Positions 49,271 through 63,242 are shown, numbered from the stretch's first letter. The stretch: DNA of 64,000 bases from Lophius americanus (GCA_037951165.1 JBBDHG010000127.1:1730501-1794500); one strand, 5' to 3'. The notes: generated by a model not told the origin, from the letters alone. A program made the numbers and translations.

Positions 49271-52200
49271 TAGCAGCACCAGAAATACCATCAGAGTTCC
49301 CCTATACTCAGTAAGTGCCCAATTTTTCTTTTATTTTAAAGTTAAAGTTGATAAAGATTTTTATGCTGACATCTACTTGTACACACCAGTGACACAGACA
49401 CCAGATTCTCATCAGATACAGACTTCTCTGAGGAGCCTGATGGAAGGACTGCAAATTCAACTAAAGGAAAGGTATAAAGCATTCACATTATTCTCTCCCC
49501 TTGGCATGGATCAAGACAGACAAGTCCCAGAGAGCAATATTGGGTCTATAGCTTTTATCGGTTTTTAAGTGCATGTTAGCTTTGCATATCTTAATTTGTG
49601 TGATGATTTAGTTTCTTAATAATTTCTTATCGTCATCTCTTCTGTTCCAGGGTGGAAAGAAGGGGAAGAAGGCCGCAGGGGAGAAAGGCAAGGGGGGGAA
49701 GGGAGCAGGACGGATAAATGGTCACCACCAAGAGAATGGCATGGAAAATATGATGTTATTTGAAGTGGTGAAGCTGGGCAGGAGTGCAATGCAGGTTTGA
49801 ATGCCACAATCTGTGAAATTGGCATGTTGTCAAAAAATAGTAATCTAGCGATTGCATAAAAAAGGCCTGAGTATTGATTGTTGTCTGATTTATAATATTG
49901 TTTCTATTTCTAACAGTCTGTCGTTGACGACTGGATAGAGTCTTACAAACACGACAGAGATGTCGCGCTATTAGATCTCATCAATTTCTTCATCCAATGC
50001 TCAGGATGTAAAGGTGTGTGTCATTATTTTTACATGGTCATGGTTTAGCCCTTTAAAACATCGAGGAACTCTTTTATCTTTTTACTCTCCTCCCTGAATT
50101 GATCTGTTTAACGGTTTATTTAATTGCCTTCTGTCTGACCAATCTGTGTTTATCAGGTGTGGTCAGTGGAGAAATGTTCCGTAATATGCAGAACTCTGAG
50201 ATCATCCGACGAATGACAGAGGAATTTGATGAGGTAAAAATAATTTTTTCAATACAATCATTACCATATTGCTAATTTAAGTGTCATTGTGGATACTGTA
50301 TCTGTCTAAGAATTCTGTTTTTAGCCAATGAAAATATAAATTTCTGTTTTGCAAGAAAAAAAATAGACCGGCAAATTGTAGTTGGGATTTTGTCAGCGCA
50401 TTAACTGATGTTTACTGACTTTGGCTTCTTTAGGACAGTGGTGACTACCCTCTAACCATAGCAGGACCCCAGTGGAAGAAGTTCAAATCAAGCTTTTGTG
50501 AATTCATTTCGGTGCTAGTGCGCCAGTGTCAATACAGTATCATCTATGATGAGTACATGATGGACACCGTCATTTCCCTTCTCACCGGACTATCAGACTC
50601 TCAAGTTCGAGCCTTCAGGCACACTTCAACACTGGCAGGTAAGAAAAAGTGTGTTTGTGTGATGCTCATCTTAATGTCATAGCTCACTCTATAAGTGTGT
50701 GGTGCAAGCCAATTAGATTTGATCTTGGGCCACTGTATCTCTGGGAAAAAAGTTGGCTCTGCATGGTTAATTTTTTGTGTTATTAAAGATTTACAGTCTA
50801 CCATCAATTTTTTTTAAAGATAGGGTTCCCTTTGATTTATGTGCTGTTTAGTCAGGTTAATCACCATCGTGCTTCCTGGAGTCTGTTGTATGTCTTGAGG
50901 CTACCAAATGAGAGTTTGGTTGTTAAAGGATAGCTTTAGGTAAATCGAAAAATATTGACCTTTTCATTGGTTTTCCTGTATTAGCTGATAAGTCAAAATA
51001 AAACATGTACTGAATATAACCCATGTGATACACACTTACGGGACAAGTGTTGTCGCTTATTTTTTTTTCATTGCACTTCATTTTAGTGTATTTGCATCTG
51101 TAAGACCAGGGCAGTTGCTGTGAACCAAGGTTAAGCTGCCTGCACCTCATGGTGTTTATTTATAACAGAAACCTTCGTGCATGCAGGCGGTGGTACCAAA
51201 ATTGTTTTTCTCCTGATTTGTATCAATTTGTAATAGTACTGGGCCATTCTGAGAATCACAACTTTATTTTCTCAATATTGAGTTCATGACTCCCTCCAAA
51301 GTCCTCCAAACCATTCAGTTTACATCATATTGCACTTTGTTATGGACATGAGAAATTTAAAAAAGCACCATGCACGGTGTGAATGTAACCCAGTTAAATT
51401 TGTGGGGGCACTAAAGAGTTAATTTAACAGAAATCTGCTGCGCATGTCCTCAATGTAGCTGTGAGAATACAAGAGAGATGAGTAGCCTTTGTGAAGCAAT
51501 GGAGAAAGAAGTGGTATACAGAGAAAAGATATGTGACCTGAGGGGGAGTTTAGGATTGATAAGAAAGTACTACCACTGTTTTTCCCAGCTCTCCGGCTTC
51601 TTAGCCATATTACACCATTTCGCTTAGTTTAGCCTAAGGCGTGGCGATGCTGGATAAAACAAGAATCGCCGATTTTAGATTTTTTTTATCGCATCAAACG
51701 CAATCATTTCAACCCTCATTTGCAGTTTTAATATACTTAAAATATAGTCTTACCATGGATGAACTGCTTCGTTAAACTCTACATCCAGAACTATATCAAA
51801 ATCCCCTCTTATCACAAAACTTCTGAACTTCTGCTGCGTTTAGGGGTTCGTTACAATGTCACGTAAAAACACATTCAATACTGAAAAGTTACATAGGCCA
51901 ACACAGAGACACCCTGCCGGGCTTCGTATCTGCACTCTATTACGCAGCTTATCCTAGTTAATAAGAGTGAAAGAGATTAGTAGCCACCGTGAAACAACGG
52001 AGAAATAAGGAAGTAGGGAAAAAAAATTACCAAGGAAGAAGTTACGGAGTGATAAGAGACGACCACTCCTGTTTCTTCATGTACTAAGCAATGTTTCCCC
52101 TACGATTTACATTAGGGGTGCCCCTTCCCCGATACAGCACCCCGCGCCCCCCCCCTCGAAGGTTAAGTAAATTTTATTTACAATATAGCTTCCGATCAAA

Positions 52201-55200
52201 ACAGAAGTCATTTAAGGATACCTTTCCTATAGAACAGGTCTATACTTTGTGCTTTTATTAATCAAAGTAAATAGCCGGATGTTATTTATGTTATTAACAC
52301 CACGGCATGTCATTTCTGTCTCTACATGGTCGGTTAGCACACAGACACAGGTGAGCACACTCCCGCCTGTGGACTGAGAGCGCGCGTCACAAAATATGTC
52401 GCGTCAAAGCTAAAGCTAATTTTAGCACTTAGGAACTCCCATCGTCCTCCGCGGCAGAGATACAAAATGCCTATAAGGCCATGGTCTTAAAGGCCCAGAC
52501 ATTACTCGTCGTTATATTAGCTGCTAGCAAGTAAGATTTGCTGTAGCTAACGTAAAAAAATAAAAATACTGGAGAATCGCTGTACTTAAGAAATCAGATT
52601 GTATATATGTATGACTCGAGATTGCAATATTTTCTTCTGTTTACGCTCATAACTCATGTCAGCAGAGTAAACAGCTATAAAAGGGTCTGTTTTTGGTTCT
52701 ATGCCCATATAGACGGTGTTTTTAACACGTCAAACATAACATTACGTCATCAGTAGTTATGAATATACTTAAACTTGAGTCTGACCACTGAAGGTAGAAA
52801 GAAAAAGATCTAACAAAGACAGCAGTAGAGCTGTGGGACCAGAATCGCCCAGCTCTAATTCATACATTATGGATAATAAATGGATGTACAGCATTTATAG
52901 GCCAGGAGACATTATTTTATAATTGGTTGTGATTTTCTGTAATATTTTTGTATTTTGACATTACTGGTAATAATTATAATAATAATAATACATTTAATTT
53001 ATAACGCACTATACATTTGGATCAAATCTCAAAGTGCTAAAGTAGTGTAGTTAATAAACATATTATAAATAACTAGTTATTGTTATTAATTCAATTTCTT
53101 TATTCAATTAAATTAATTTCACTAAAACAATGTAGCCATCCCATGTATTCATTTTGTGACAGTCTCAGCCCTAAGTGCAGTTCTTGAAAATAGTGCTTAA
53201 ATAACCTGTATCATGTTTTAAGTTTGAGCTCAGCATTGAACTTGAGGAAGCAGAGCATCACTTGGTAACCCATGTGCTTCAACTACCTTTTTTAACATTG
53301 TAATTGATAGCATCCTGTCCTTGGGTTCCTAGGCCTTACTCCATCTCCCAATTCCTAAGAACTAGTTTCTATTAAGTCTCCTGGTTGTCAATCGCAAGTC
53401 TTCCAAATGTTATACTCGTGTTCTGCCTTTCCACCTGGTTTTAATGTACATTTGTAATTCCAATCTGTTACCAACGACACTGTCGTCTAAGAGGCCGAAA
53501 AACACAGACCTCTAATTATGCCCCCATCGCATTTATACAGCACGGTTTGGATGGAATAAGTTGCATTGAATAGATTGTGTGGCTGGGGCTGTGGGTAGAG
53601 TGTACTTTTCGTCATAGATTTCATTCTTCCTCTTCTATACATAATGCTGCTCCGTAGGGCCGGAAATTAAATTTTGTTTCATCACTCAACATCGCGTATA
53701 ACAGGAAAAAAGAGTCTTCTTTTTCTGTGTACTATCCTGAAGGTTTTGAGCATACCGGGACGACTTTTCTTTTGCTTCTTTAGTTTTTTGCATTCTTCAG
53801 TTTTTCTTATATGAATTTGTGACTTTATTGCTAAAATAGGTATTTGGAGGTTGGATCATGGTTTTAACATCTGATTTTTAGGTTGCAATTATGAGGGGTT
53901 CTATGCACGGGGTAGAAGGTTAGAACAGTTTTGAGAAGAACAGTAGCAGTAAAAACAAATCTCAATTTTTGTTGAATACGGACAGTAATGAGTAATGTAC
54001 CAATGAGGAGCGGCTGGAGTTGTAAAATATGTTATTAATGTCACATCTCCAGTTGTTGAGAACAGTCTCCCCTACTATTAAAGGGGCTGACCGGAGATGG
54101 ACTGAGTATCAAGTAATTTCCTCGCCATGGAGGTGATTGGTGTTTTTTTAAAGCGTGTTTGTAAATTGTTTTTGTTTGTTACTGCAGGATTTGGCTTCAC
54201 AACTAGCATTTAACTCCAGGTGGCACGGAAAGATTATTACATATATCTTGTTTGGTTTTCAAAGGAAATGATTCGATCATTAAACCAAGTTGTGCATTTA
54301 CCCACTCTCCATCATATCACTTGGAAGAAGAGATCATGTTAATTGTTTTTAATAGTAATGCTGATGAAGCAATGGAGTTGTCAGGCTCTCTTTTGAAGTT
54401 TTTTGTTATGAACCGTTTCTTTTGATGTGTTGATGTTTCTTATTTTGTTTTTGGCAGCCATGAAGCTGATGACAGCACTGGTGAATGTAGCTCTAAACCT
54501 TAGCATCAACATGGACAACACCCAGCGCCAATATGAGGCGGAGAGGAATAAGATGGTTGCTAAAAGGGCTAACGACAGGCTGGAGCTACTCCTACAAAAA
54601 CGCAAAGAGGTAAGGGAAGGTACATATTAATTTGAAGGATTTATTCCTTTTTTACATTTCCTTTATTTAATAAGGAAATATCACTGAAATCAAAATGTCA
54701 CTTGAAAGAGAGACTTGACCGTACAATATACACATCTAAAATTACACCGATCTTACAGTCCTTAACACACACGGCGTACCTTTAGTTAAGACGCTAAAAC
54801 AATCTCCTCTGTGACCTGGTGACATGATGATGCGCTCTGAGCTGAACCAAAGTTGGTAAATATCCCAGAAGTTAGGATAGCACAGCCTTATCAATGAAGA
54901 TGCATGTATGCTGATGAGGTCATGTTGCGAGTGATGTCAACACGTTTTGCATTCAGATAAAATCACATTGGATAGTTTAAACTCTCAATGGATTAGGTAT
55001 GGAATATCTACCTTAGAAAACCAATGCCACGATCTGTGATCTTAATTGTATTCTTTTATTTTTTTTTGCTTCAGAAAGCTAATGAATTTCACAACTGAAA
55101 TACTCTTGGTAGGGGAGCTGCTGTTGCAGCTCTTTCTCACTCATCTCCCTGATGGGACAACTTGAGCAGACAGCGAATTATGAACAGCACATTGCGGGCT

Positions 55201-58200
55201 TGAAATGACCCAGGTCATCACCAAAATCTAATATATTGTTCCTTGGTCCATACCTCTTACAAAAGAAAAACTCCATCAAAATCCATTCACATCTTTGGGT
55301 ATTGTTGATCGCAGACAGACAGAAACAGAAACACCGGCACACACATAACCTCCTTGGCAGAGATAAAAAAGTTCGACCCTAAAGATGGCCCTTGGTCACT
55401 GATTACAGGTTTATATTGTTACAATTGTTATCAGAAGTCATAATGCAATTTCTAAAACACGTAATAATGTCCAATGCAATTAAATCACAAATTATTTAGA
55501 GGTATTTTATAAAAACATTCAGCCCAATGGCTCTTTAAATTTGAACCAAAATTCAGTAAGAGCTGTATTTGATATCTGAATTTTAGCCCAACTTTGAAGA
55601 CAAGTACTCCCTGTCGGCCATTTTTCCTGGCAAACCATGAAAGGCACAACCATCCTTAACCAAAGCTATGTAGCCAAAGAAATACATGTTGGATGTCATC
55701 GCTTGTGACAATAAATCTGTTTCATTCGTAGAACTGCTGCTCCTCTGTAGGTGGTGGGTGCACAGTGGCAGTGTTAGTGTCTAGTGTTATTAAGCCAACA
55801 ATGTCAGTTTATTAGATTATATAACAGCAGGCCCCATGGGGCATCCATCTGTTAGTTCACTAAGCATCCACACCAGAGCATGGTGGCATAGTTGGCTGTC
55901 ACACATCTTGTTATGTTAAAATGCCTTCTGGTCACCTTGTACTACAGTACTCTTGTCAGTTGGTTTTATGTTGCTCATGTGTTTTATTATGCTCTTCATT
56001 TCAGCTCCAAGAAAATCAGGATGAGATTGAAAACATGATGAATGCAATTTTCAAAGGAGTGTTTGTTCACCGATATCGGTATGGCATCTTACCCAACTTC
56101 AATTATATTTTAAAAACAAAACCATACCTTTAATACTGGTTGTTGATGTGGATGATTAAAACAATATATTCTGTTTTAACAGTGATTCAATAGCAGAAAT
56201 CAGGGCCATCTGTATAGAAGAGATTGGAGTGTGGATGAAACTCTACAGCGATGCCTTCCTCAACGACAGCTATCTGAAATATGTGGGATGGACAATGCAT
56301 GATAAGGTGGGTCACAATAAGACTTCCTCAGCTCCATTTGTAGTCCCTTCTCACTAGAACCGAGAAATATGCTTTTAAATAAATATCCATATGATTACAA
56401 ACGTCATGATTAATTGACTGTGAGTTATTTTTTTATAAGCTTTTTATACACTGCACAGATGTGTCCAAACAAGGAACAGGATGTAATTTATTTGAAAATG
56501 CTATTTCTTTCTTCGAGGACAGAGTTTTTCATGCATGAAAATTATTTTTTATGTCTGTGCTTGAGATGAAAAATGTCAGTAATTGGCTGTGACGTGAGAG
56601 CACTATTTGCAGTCTCTGAACTTAACACTTCTGTCCGTCAGTATTGCGTTGTTGTGGAAGGGGAGGATAATCTCATTATGGCTCTGTTGACATCTAGAGC
56701 TTTTCAATTTCACATCACAAACAAAACAGCAATTATGTTTGCGTTGGTCATGGTCGATAATGGAAGGAGTTTTGAAGTGATCTCGCTACTTGCGGTAAAC
56801 ATAGGTGATTCAGTGATGACATTTGCTCGAGCAAAGAGAAATGCAATGTAAACACTTTTTATTGCATTTGGTGTGGGTACAACATAAGGATAAAACACAG
56901 CACAAACAAAAATGTTCTGTTCTTTTAGGGAACTGCTATGTTTTTGATTACAAATGGAGAGGGACATATCCCTTTAAAAGTGGTATTTCATATTTATTTT
57001 AAATTGAATTTCTTTTCAAAGTACATTGTTTGCCACTGTACGCTGACTTACTGCAGTTGGTAGCTCCATAATCACTCCGAGGAACAGGTGGTTTCGTGCA
57101 TGGATTTGCACCAATAATTATAATTGACCCAGACACGGATTCATGAGTCTGTTTAGTTCTCCTCAAGACTAAAGCCGTCTCTGAATGCACAGGATGTGCA
57201 CACTCACAGAAAACCAGAACACAGCATCTATGACTGCTGAGCAAAAGTTTTGGGCCCCTCCTGCAGGTTTTTTGAACTACTGCGGCCTGAAGGAAGTTAA
57301 TATAACATAATCAAACTTAACAATGATGTTAAGAAGGCTCTAGGTATATTGTTGGTTTGATGTTTGTGCTCCTGTCATCCACACAGTATGTATGCATTTT
57401 TGTTAGGAGATACTAACCTGAGTTGGACATGGCAGACATAGCATTGTCTTTTTGATTTTTTAAATTATTCATTGCATTAACAAGCATGGGCAAGATCACT
57501 CCAGTGATATATTTTAAGTTATGTTTCTTTTCTTAATTACCGAAGACAACTACTGCTATCACTACTATTACTACTACTATCATCTCTGAAGTTTTTTGGG
57601 GTACAAAAAGTTGGGGTACAGAGTTTGTTGTTTTATGTCTCCACACTGTGAAGAAGGTGTTAGCTGACAAATATTGGTTTTTGTGTAATTACTTTTGCCC
57701 ATTTAGTCAAAGGCTTTTACTTCAATCTTACTTTGGTGCATGGAACTTGATTTTTATGCAATTTCTTTTTTCATAATTCTTCTTCAGCACATAATCATCG
57801 GTTAAGCATTGCTAATTATCAGTCAGAAAGTGAAAAGATGTCTGTTGACATGCAAGGCAATTCAATTTTTGATAATAGTTTATTCTTTATTAGTCACATA
57901 CAGTCATACACAGTGCAACATAGTGAAAATGATTTCTATGTATTCGGAAAATATATATTACATTTACCAACTTTATAAACCACTCATTCTTGTTTTCTTG
58001 TAAACATGCCCTTGATAAATTACTGTTTCCTAATACTCTATTTCAGCAAGGTGAGGTACGTCTAAAGTGTCTGACAGCTCTACAGGGTCTCTACTACAAC
58101 AGAGAACTTAATGCAAGACTGGAACTCTTCACCAGCCGCTTCAAGGTTAGCTCCACCTGCAGGATAACTTCAACACAGCAGCTCCAATTTGTTTGTTATG

Positions 58201-61200
58201 CTCTCTCTTATACAGCAAGAAACAATCAATTGATGCTTTGTGGACTGATCTGATTGAATAAAATTTACTAATCAAATTTATACTTTAGAATTAATAACTC
58301 ATCCCAACTGACATCTGATTCTGTGCAGGATCGTATTGTCTCCATGACTCTTGACAAAGAGTATGATGTTGCAGTACAAGCTATTAAACTCCTCACTCTA
58401 GTCTTGAAGTAAGTGGCGTTGTTTTTGATGCTGTTTGATAATTACCGTTGTCTTAAGTTTCACATATTTCACCATATATAAGGGAAATTTAGTCTTTGTG
58501 CTTATTCCTAGCCGTAGTCTACACATTCAGGAAATACATCAAGTAAATGTGTGCTACTGGGATCTACTTTAAAGCTTAAGTTAACAGAGTCTTGTGTTCT
58601 GTCTCTACAGTAGCACGGATGAAGTGTTGACCCCTGAGGACTGTGAGAGCGTCTATCACTTGGTTTACTCAGCACACAGGCCTGTTGCCATTGCAGCTGG
58701 AGAGTTCCTCTTTAAGAAGTATGTCACACACAAATCAAACCTCACACTAATTAGCAGTCCAATTTTCGATTTAGTTCAGGAAAATAAATGTAGAAACAGG
58801 TTTTTTAATTCAGTAATTTTTTTCACTCAGCTCAAGATAAACACCAGTATTGTATACAAAACTGTTGATGAATACTCATCAGCCACAATGTTACAACTGG
58901 TGTTAATGTTGAGGCTGATTTGTATAGGAGAGCAACTTCACACCTTTTAAAATATTAAATTTGCTGACTTTCAGATAAGTTGTCGCTTTTGCGTCACTTT
59001 TACGTTTTTACACGTTCACCCAGACCCTTAACTTCAATTTAAATTCAGAAGTCAAGATCGTAAAGTTGCCCAGGTACTGGGCTCTTGGAAGCTTCATTTT
59101 TTGACTCCTCTATTCTCCTCATAGCTTATGAGTTTCAATTTTGCAGGGCCCATGCTGCTTCTAACAAGTTCAGTTGGAGGATTGTATAAAGGTTGCATTT
59201 GTATGAGACCTAACTATTGATCAATATTCTTAAAGATTGTTTAGTCAGCGGGAACCAGAGGAGGAAGGGGCCCCCAAGAGGCGAGGCAGACAAAGCCCCA
59301 ATGCCAACCTCATCAAGACCACTGTCTTTTTCTTCCTGGAGAGTGAGGTATATTATCGTGCAGTTTGCCTTTATTTTCGCATAAAGGGTATAATTTGTGT
59401 CTCAAATGATGGCATTTGACTCATTTGCCCTTCATCTGTGTCAATATCTCTCTACAGCTCCATGAGCATGCAGCCTACCTAGTGGACTCCCTTTGGGAAT
59501 GTGGTGCCGAGCTACTGAAGGATTGGGAGTGTATGATCAGCTTACTGCTAGATGACCCATTACCAGGAGAGGAAGGTATGGCACTGCTAAAATATGAACC
59601 TACCACACTTGAACAAGAGAGATGTAGATTGTTGATTCTTACATTTTTGTTTACAGCTCTGACAGACAGACAAGAGACAGCCTTGATTGAAATCATGTTG
59701 TGCACTGTACGCCAGGCTGCTGAATGCCACCCACCTGTTGGAAGAGGTACAGGGAAGAGGGTAAGAATGGCTCAACAAGTGGACTAAAATTCTTTAATTA
59801 TTCAGGTATTTTAACAAAGAAGGCATAGCTATCCTGGGAGCGTCACACCAGCGGTTGTGATGAAAGTTGATGTTTTTAGTGATAGGTCAACGCAAGTTAA
59901 CTTTAACCAAAACCCGTTAAGGCTTTGTCAAAGTTAATACGTATTTGAATATTTCTCATCCATGTGCTAGAAGGGCTGGTCCTCCATTTGATTGCTTCGC
60001 AACTTAACGACCAGTGTTTTTCTGCATTTAACAATCTTTGATAGATGAAATGTTTGTGTTTCAACCAATGGTCATTGCTTTTCTGGTGATGTATTAGCGG
60101 AATAAGTTAAACTCTTTACATTTTTTTTCAAAGGGTAATATTGACTAAATATCTTCAATGTTGTATTTCCTTTGTTGACACAGTTCTTATGTGAAGTTGG
60201 ATTAGAGGGTCAAGGTTACAATTGATATATATTATACATTTGATGTATTCTGCTTGTTATTACAATCAGACATTTTTCCCATTGAAATATTGTATTTCAC
60301 AAATCATATAACAAATTCTCAAAATCTATACCAAGACAATGTGGTTTTTAAAAGAAGTTATATTAAGTCAATCAATTTACCTTAGTCAATATTTCTAGAA
60401 AATGCAATAAATCTTCAACTGATTTTGAATTTAAGGATAAATCACTCAGTTGAAGAATAGATTTTACAAGTGAAATGATAAAGCACATATGTTTGCATAA
60501 ATTAGTGCAATGTAGTTGTTTCGCAGAGCATCTAATCTTTGCATATGTGATCAGGTGATGACTGCTAAAGAGAAGAAGACTCAGCTTGATGACAGAACCA
60601 GAATGACGGAACTGTTTGCTGTGGCTTTACCCCCTCTACTGGCCAAGGTTTGTTACTTTGACTCTGTGACTTTATCCAGCCCTCTTTTGTAGGCCTGTCA
60701 GCCTCATGTTGTACATTTGTCTTGCAGTATAATGTGGATGCAGAGAAGGTGACAAATTTGTTGCAGCTGCCTCAGTTCTTTGATCTGGAGATTTATACAA
60801 CGGGGCGACTAGAGAAGGTTAAACACTTATTAGACAACTCAAGTCAAATACAAAAAAATTATCATTAATCTTATACTTTTATCACACATGTGCTAATATT
60901 TCTCTCTAATGCAGCATCTGGAATCCCTGCTACGTCAGATCAGGGAAATTGTGGAAAAGCACACAGACACTGAAGTTTTGGAGGCATGCTCTAAAACTTA
61001 TCATGCCCTCTGCAATGAAGAATTCACAATCTTCAACAGAGTGGACATTGCCCGCTCCCAGTTGCTGGATGAGCTGGTGGACAAGTTCAACAGGCTACTG
61101 GAAGACTTTTTACAAGAGGTAGGGGATAAGGATCATTATAAATCTTACGCGTGCAAGCGTGTACTTTGTACATTGCGTTTTTGCTAAAGTGGGCCTAATC

Positions 61201-63242
61201 ATTTTAAAGCAGCCACTCTACAGCTGAATATCATTTGCTTTTTTATGTTATACAACATATATTTTTTTTCCAGGGTGAAGATGCTGATGAAGATGATGCC
61301 TATCAGGTTTTGTCGACGCTAAAAAGGATCACAGCATTTCACAAGTATAACATAGGCACTTCATTACCGGATTTTTCGTTTCTGTCATGTGTACCTTTGA
61401 GTGGAATAATAATTTTGAAGTGACTGTGCGTCAACTGACTAGCACTTTCTCAAACCTATTGCAGTGCACATGACCTGTCAGGATGGGACCTTTTTACCAG
61501 TAACTTTAAGCTTCTCAACACAGGCATAGAGAATGGAGACATGCCTGAACAGGTTATTAAATGAACCCATGCATACCAAATTAAGACATGACAAATTGTT
61601 GGGAATGTTGTTATGAGTACTAATAGTTTAACGCAGTTTTTTTTTCTTCTTCTTCTTCTTGCGAGCAGATAGTCATCCACTCACTGCAGTGCACCCACTA
61701 CGTGATTCTATGGCATCTGGCCAAGTCATCTGAGGGCAGCTCCCGGAAGGTGAGGCCTTCTCAAGACAACTTAATTTTTCATATTCTGTACTTAACTGAA
61801 TTGGATAGCTCTTTAAGTGCCCCGTTAAAACAAACCATGACTGTTTTTGTTTTCTTTTAAATAAGGATGATCTAGTGACCCTGAGGAAGCAGATGAGAGC
61901 GTTCTGTATGATGTGTCAACGCTACCTCACCAATGTCAACACAGCTGTCAAAGAACAGGTGACGGGAAGGACAGGGAAGACAATAAATTGAAACTGTTTT
62001 GTAGTGTTTTTTAAGTCTTTCCTACATCATAGCAAGAGAATGGCAGTATGTATGAAATGGGCATTAACAGTGGGCAGAGTGACGAAACCTCAGAACTCAG
62101 CGGATGAGGGACAGTTACAGTTGTTACTTTGATACAAATAGATTTGTTGCAGGAGCCTCCAGAGCTGATATAAGATTTTAGGAATTAAAAAAAAAACTTA
62201 TTTTAGACCGTCACTAGCAATGAGTCCTTCTCTGTTTTTTAGTCTCAACTTTTTGTCCTCCTTTCTCTCCTCTTCTTTCTTGCTACAGGCATTTACCATA
62301 CTATGTGACCTCCTGCTCATCTTCAGCCACCAGATGGTGTCCGGAGGCAGGGAACACCTTGAACCCTTGGTTTATTCCCCAGAAGACTCGCTGCAGTCGG
62401 AATTACTCTCCTTTATCCTGAACCACGTCTTCATCGACCAGGATGATGACTCAAATAGCACAGGTGGGCCAGAGCCATTAAATGTGATGTGATTTTATTT
62501 GAATCCAAGAACATTTAGCCCATAGAAGTTATATAAATATGATGTGTACAATTTTTTTTTTGTCATTTCAGATGGTCAACAGGATGATGAGGCAGTAAAG
62601 ATTGAAGCTCTGCACAAGAGGAGAAACCTCCTGGCTGCTTACTGTAAACTGATAATATATTGTGTGGTTGAAATGAAGACTGGAGCAGACATCTTCAAAC
62701 AGTACATGAGGGTAAGTTCAACTTTAATCATTTATTCCTAAAGTCATTCACTAAGGATAACTGTGCAGGAGCTACACATAGTTGTTAAGAGACACCCAAA
62801 TGCTTAATCTGTCTTACATTAATGTCATATTAATCAAAACAGAGTTAATTCATTATGTGCCAATAATTTTCTTTTATGCAGTATTACAATGATTATGGTG
62901 ACATTATCAAGGAGACTATGAGTAAGACTCGGCAAATTGACAAGATTCAGTGTGCCAAGACCCTCATCCTCAGTCTCCAGCAGGTCAGTGCACACTTCAT
63001 TTATTCAGTCATTAATTTTGATCAATTGGTCATTCATCCCATTCTTAAGAGATTTTTGATCAGTCTTTTTTTTTATGCATCTCTCTCTGCTAGCTGTTCA
63101 ATGAAATGCTTTCTGAGCTGGGTCATGGGTTTGATCGCTCTTCCTCTGCATTCTGTGGAATTAAAGAGTTGGCCAGACGCTTCTCTCTAACCTTTGGTCT
63201 TGACCAAGTCAAAACCAGAGATGCCATCGCTATGCTGCACAA
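49267..63242 (+). CDS. stag2: cohesin subunit SA-2 (STAG2), 3' end beyond window
   Basis: Twenty-six coding exons, all in frame: 49267-49310, 49390-49471, 49651-49794, 49917-50013, 50157-50233, 50434-50638, 54458-54609, 56005-56078, 56183-56306, 58047-58145, 58329-58408, 58611-58718, 59236-59347, 59458-59575, 59657-59760, 60555-60647, 60728-60817, 60915-61118, 61274-61344, 61465-61552, 61669-61749, 61866-61958, 62289-62463, 62572-62711, 62882-62983 and 63094-63242. That is 968 codons plus two bases. STAG2 binds RAD21 in the cohesin ring and helps load and place cohesin (sister-chromatid cohesion, CTCF loops). The protein starts MIAAPEIPSEF, then has a Lys/Gly-rich patch (about 40-62). The stromalin conservative domain, around 284-370, includes FVHRYR, VGWTMHDKQGEVRLKCL and ALQGLYYNRELN. 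MIAAPEIP and DGQQDDEAVKIEALHKRRN indicate STAG2 rather than STAG1. Fish may carry stag2a and stag2b; I cannot tell which this is. The C-terminal 250 or so residues lie past 64000. Confidence 0.95.
51462..52080. repeat. imperfect direct duplication in stag2 intron
   Basis: About 51462-51600 and 51960-52080 align imperfectly: ATGAGTAGCC-TGTGAAGCAATGGAGAAA against ATTAGTAGCC-CGTGAAACAACGGAGAAA, then GATAAGA and a CCACT-CTGTTT block in the same order. The two stretches are about 500 bases apart and sit beside the hAT-like copy at 52089, so they may be parts of one decayed element. Confidence 0.55.
52089..52330 (+). mobile_element. hAT-like nonautonomous element, copy B
   Basis: Begins CAATGTTTCCCCTAC (hAT-type terminus with one change) and aligns in the reverse sense with 18350-18582. 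Shared blocks: ATTAGGGG, TAGAACAGGTCTATAC, CATGTCATTTCTGTCTCT. It lies in the large stag2 intron between 50638 and 54458. Confidence 0.7.
52967..53050 (-). repeat. L2-like LINE 3' tail
   Basis: (AAT)n then CATTTAATTTATAACGCACT, a CATTTGGATCAAATCTCAAA block and AGTGC: the reverse of the tail at 22940-23000. No coding part is recognised. Confidence 0.7.
55200..55375 (+). repeat. fish interspersed repeat fragment
   Basis: A stretch with GACCCAGGTCATCACCAAAA, ATCCATTCACATCTTTG, GACAGACAGAAACAGAAACA and CATAACCTCCTTGGCAGAG, a block order common in fish interspersed repeats (ACCTCCTTGGCGGAGGT end). The family is not named here. It lies in a stag2 intron. Confidence 0.5.
57885..57970. repeat. dispersed repeat, copy 2
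   Basis: Matches 13010-13110 in block order: TTCTTTATTAGTCACATACA, CAGTGCAACATAGTGAAAAT, GATTTCT. It lies directly upstream of the stag2 exon at 58047. Confidence 0.55.

Noticed and set aside
57240..57410. AAAAGTTTTGGGC-type sequence reminiscent of a Tc1-like terminus
   Set aside because: Too short, no partner terminus and no coding part.
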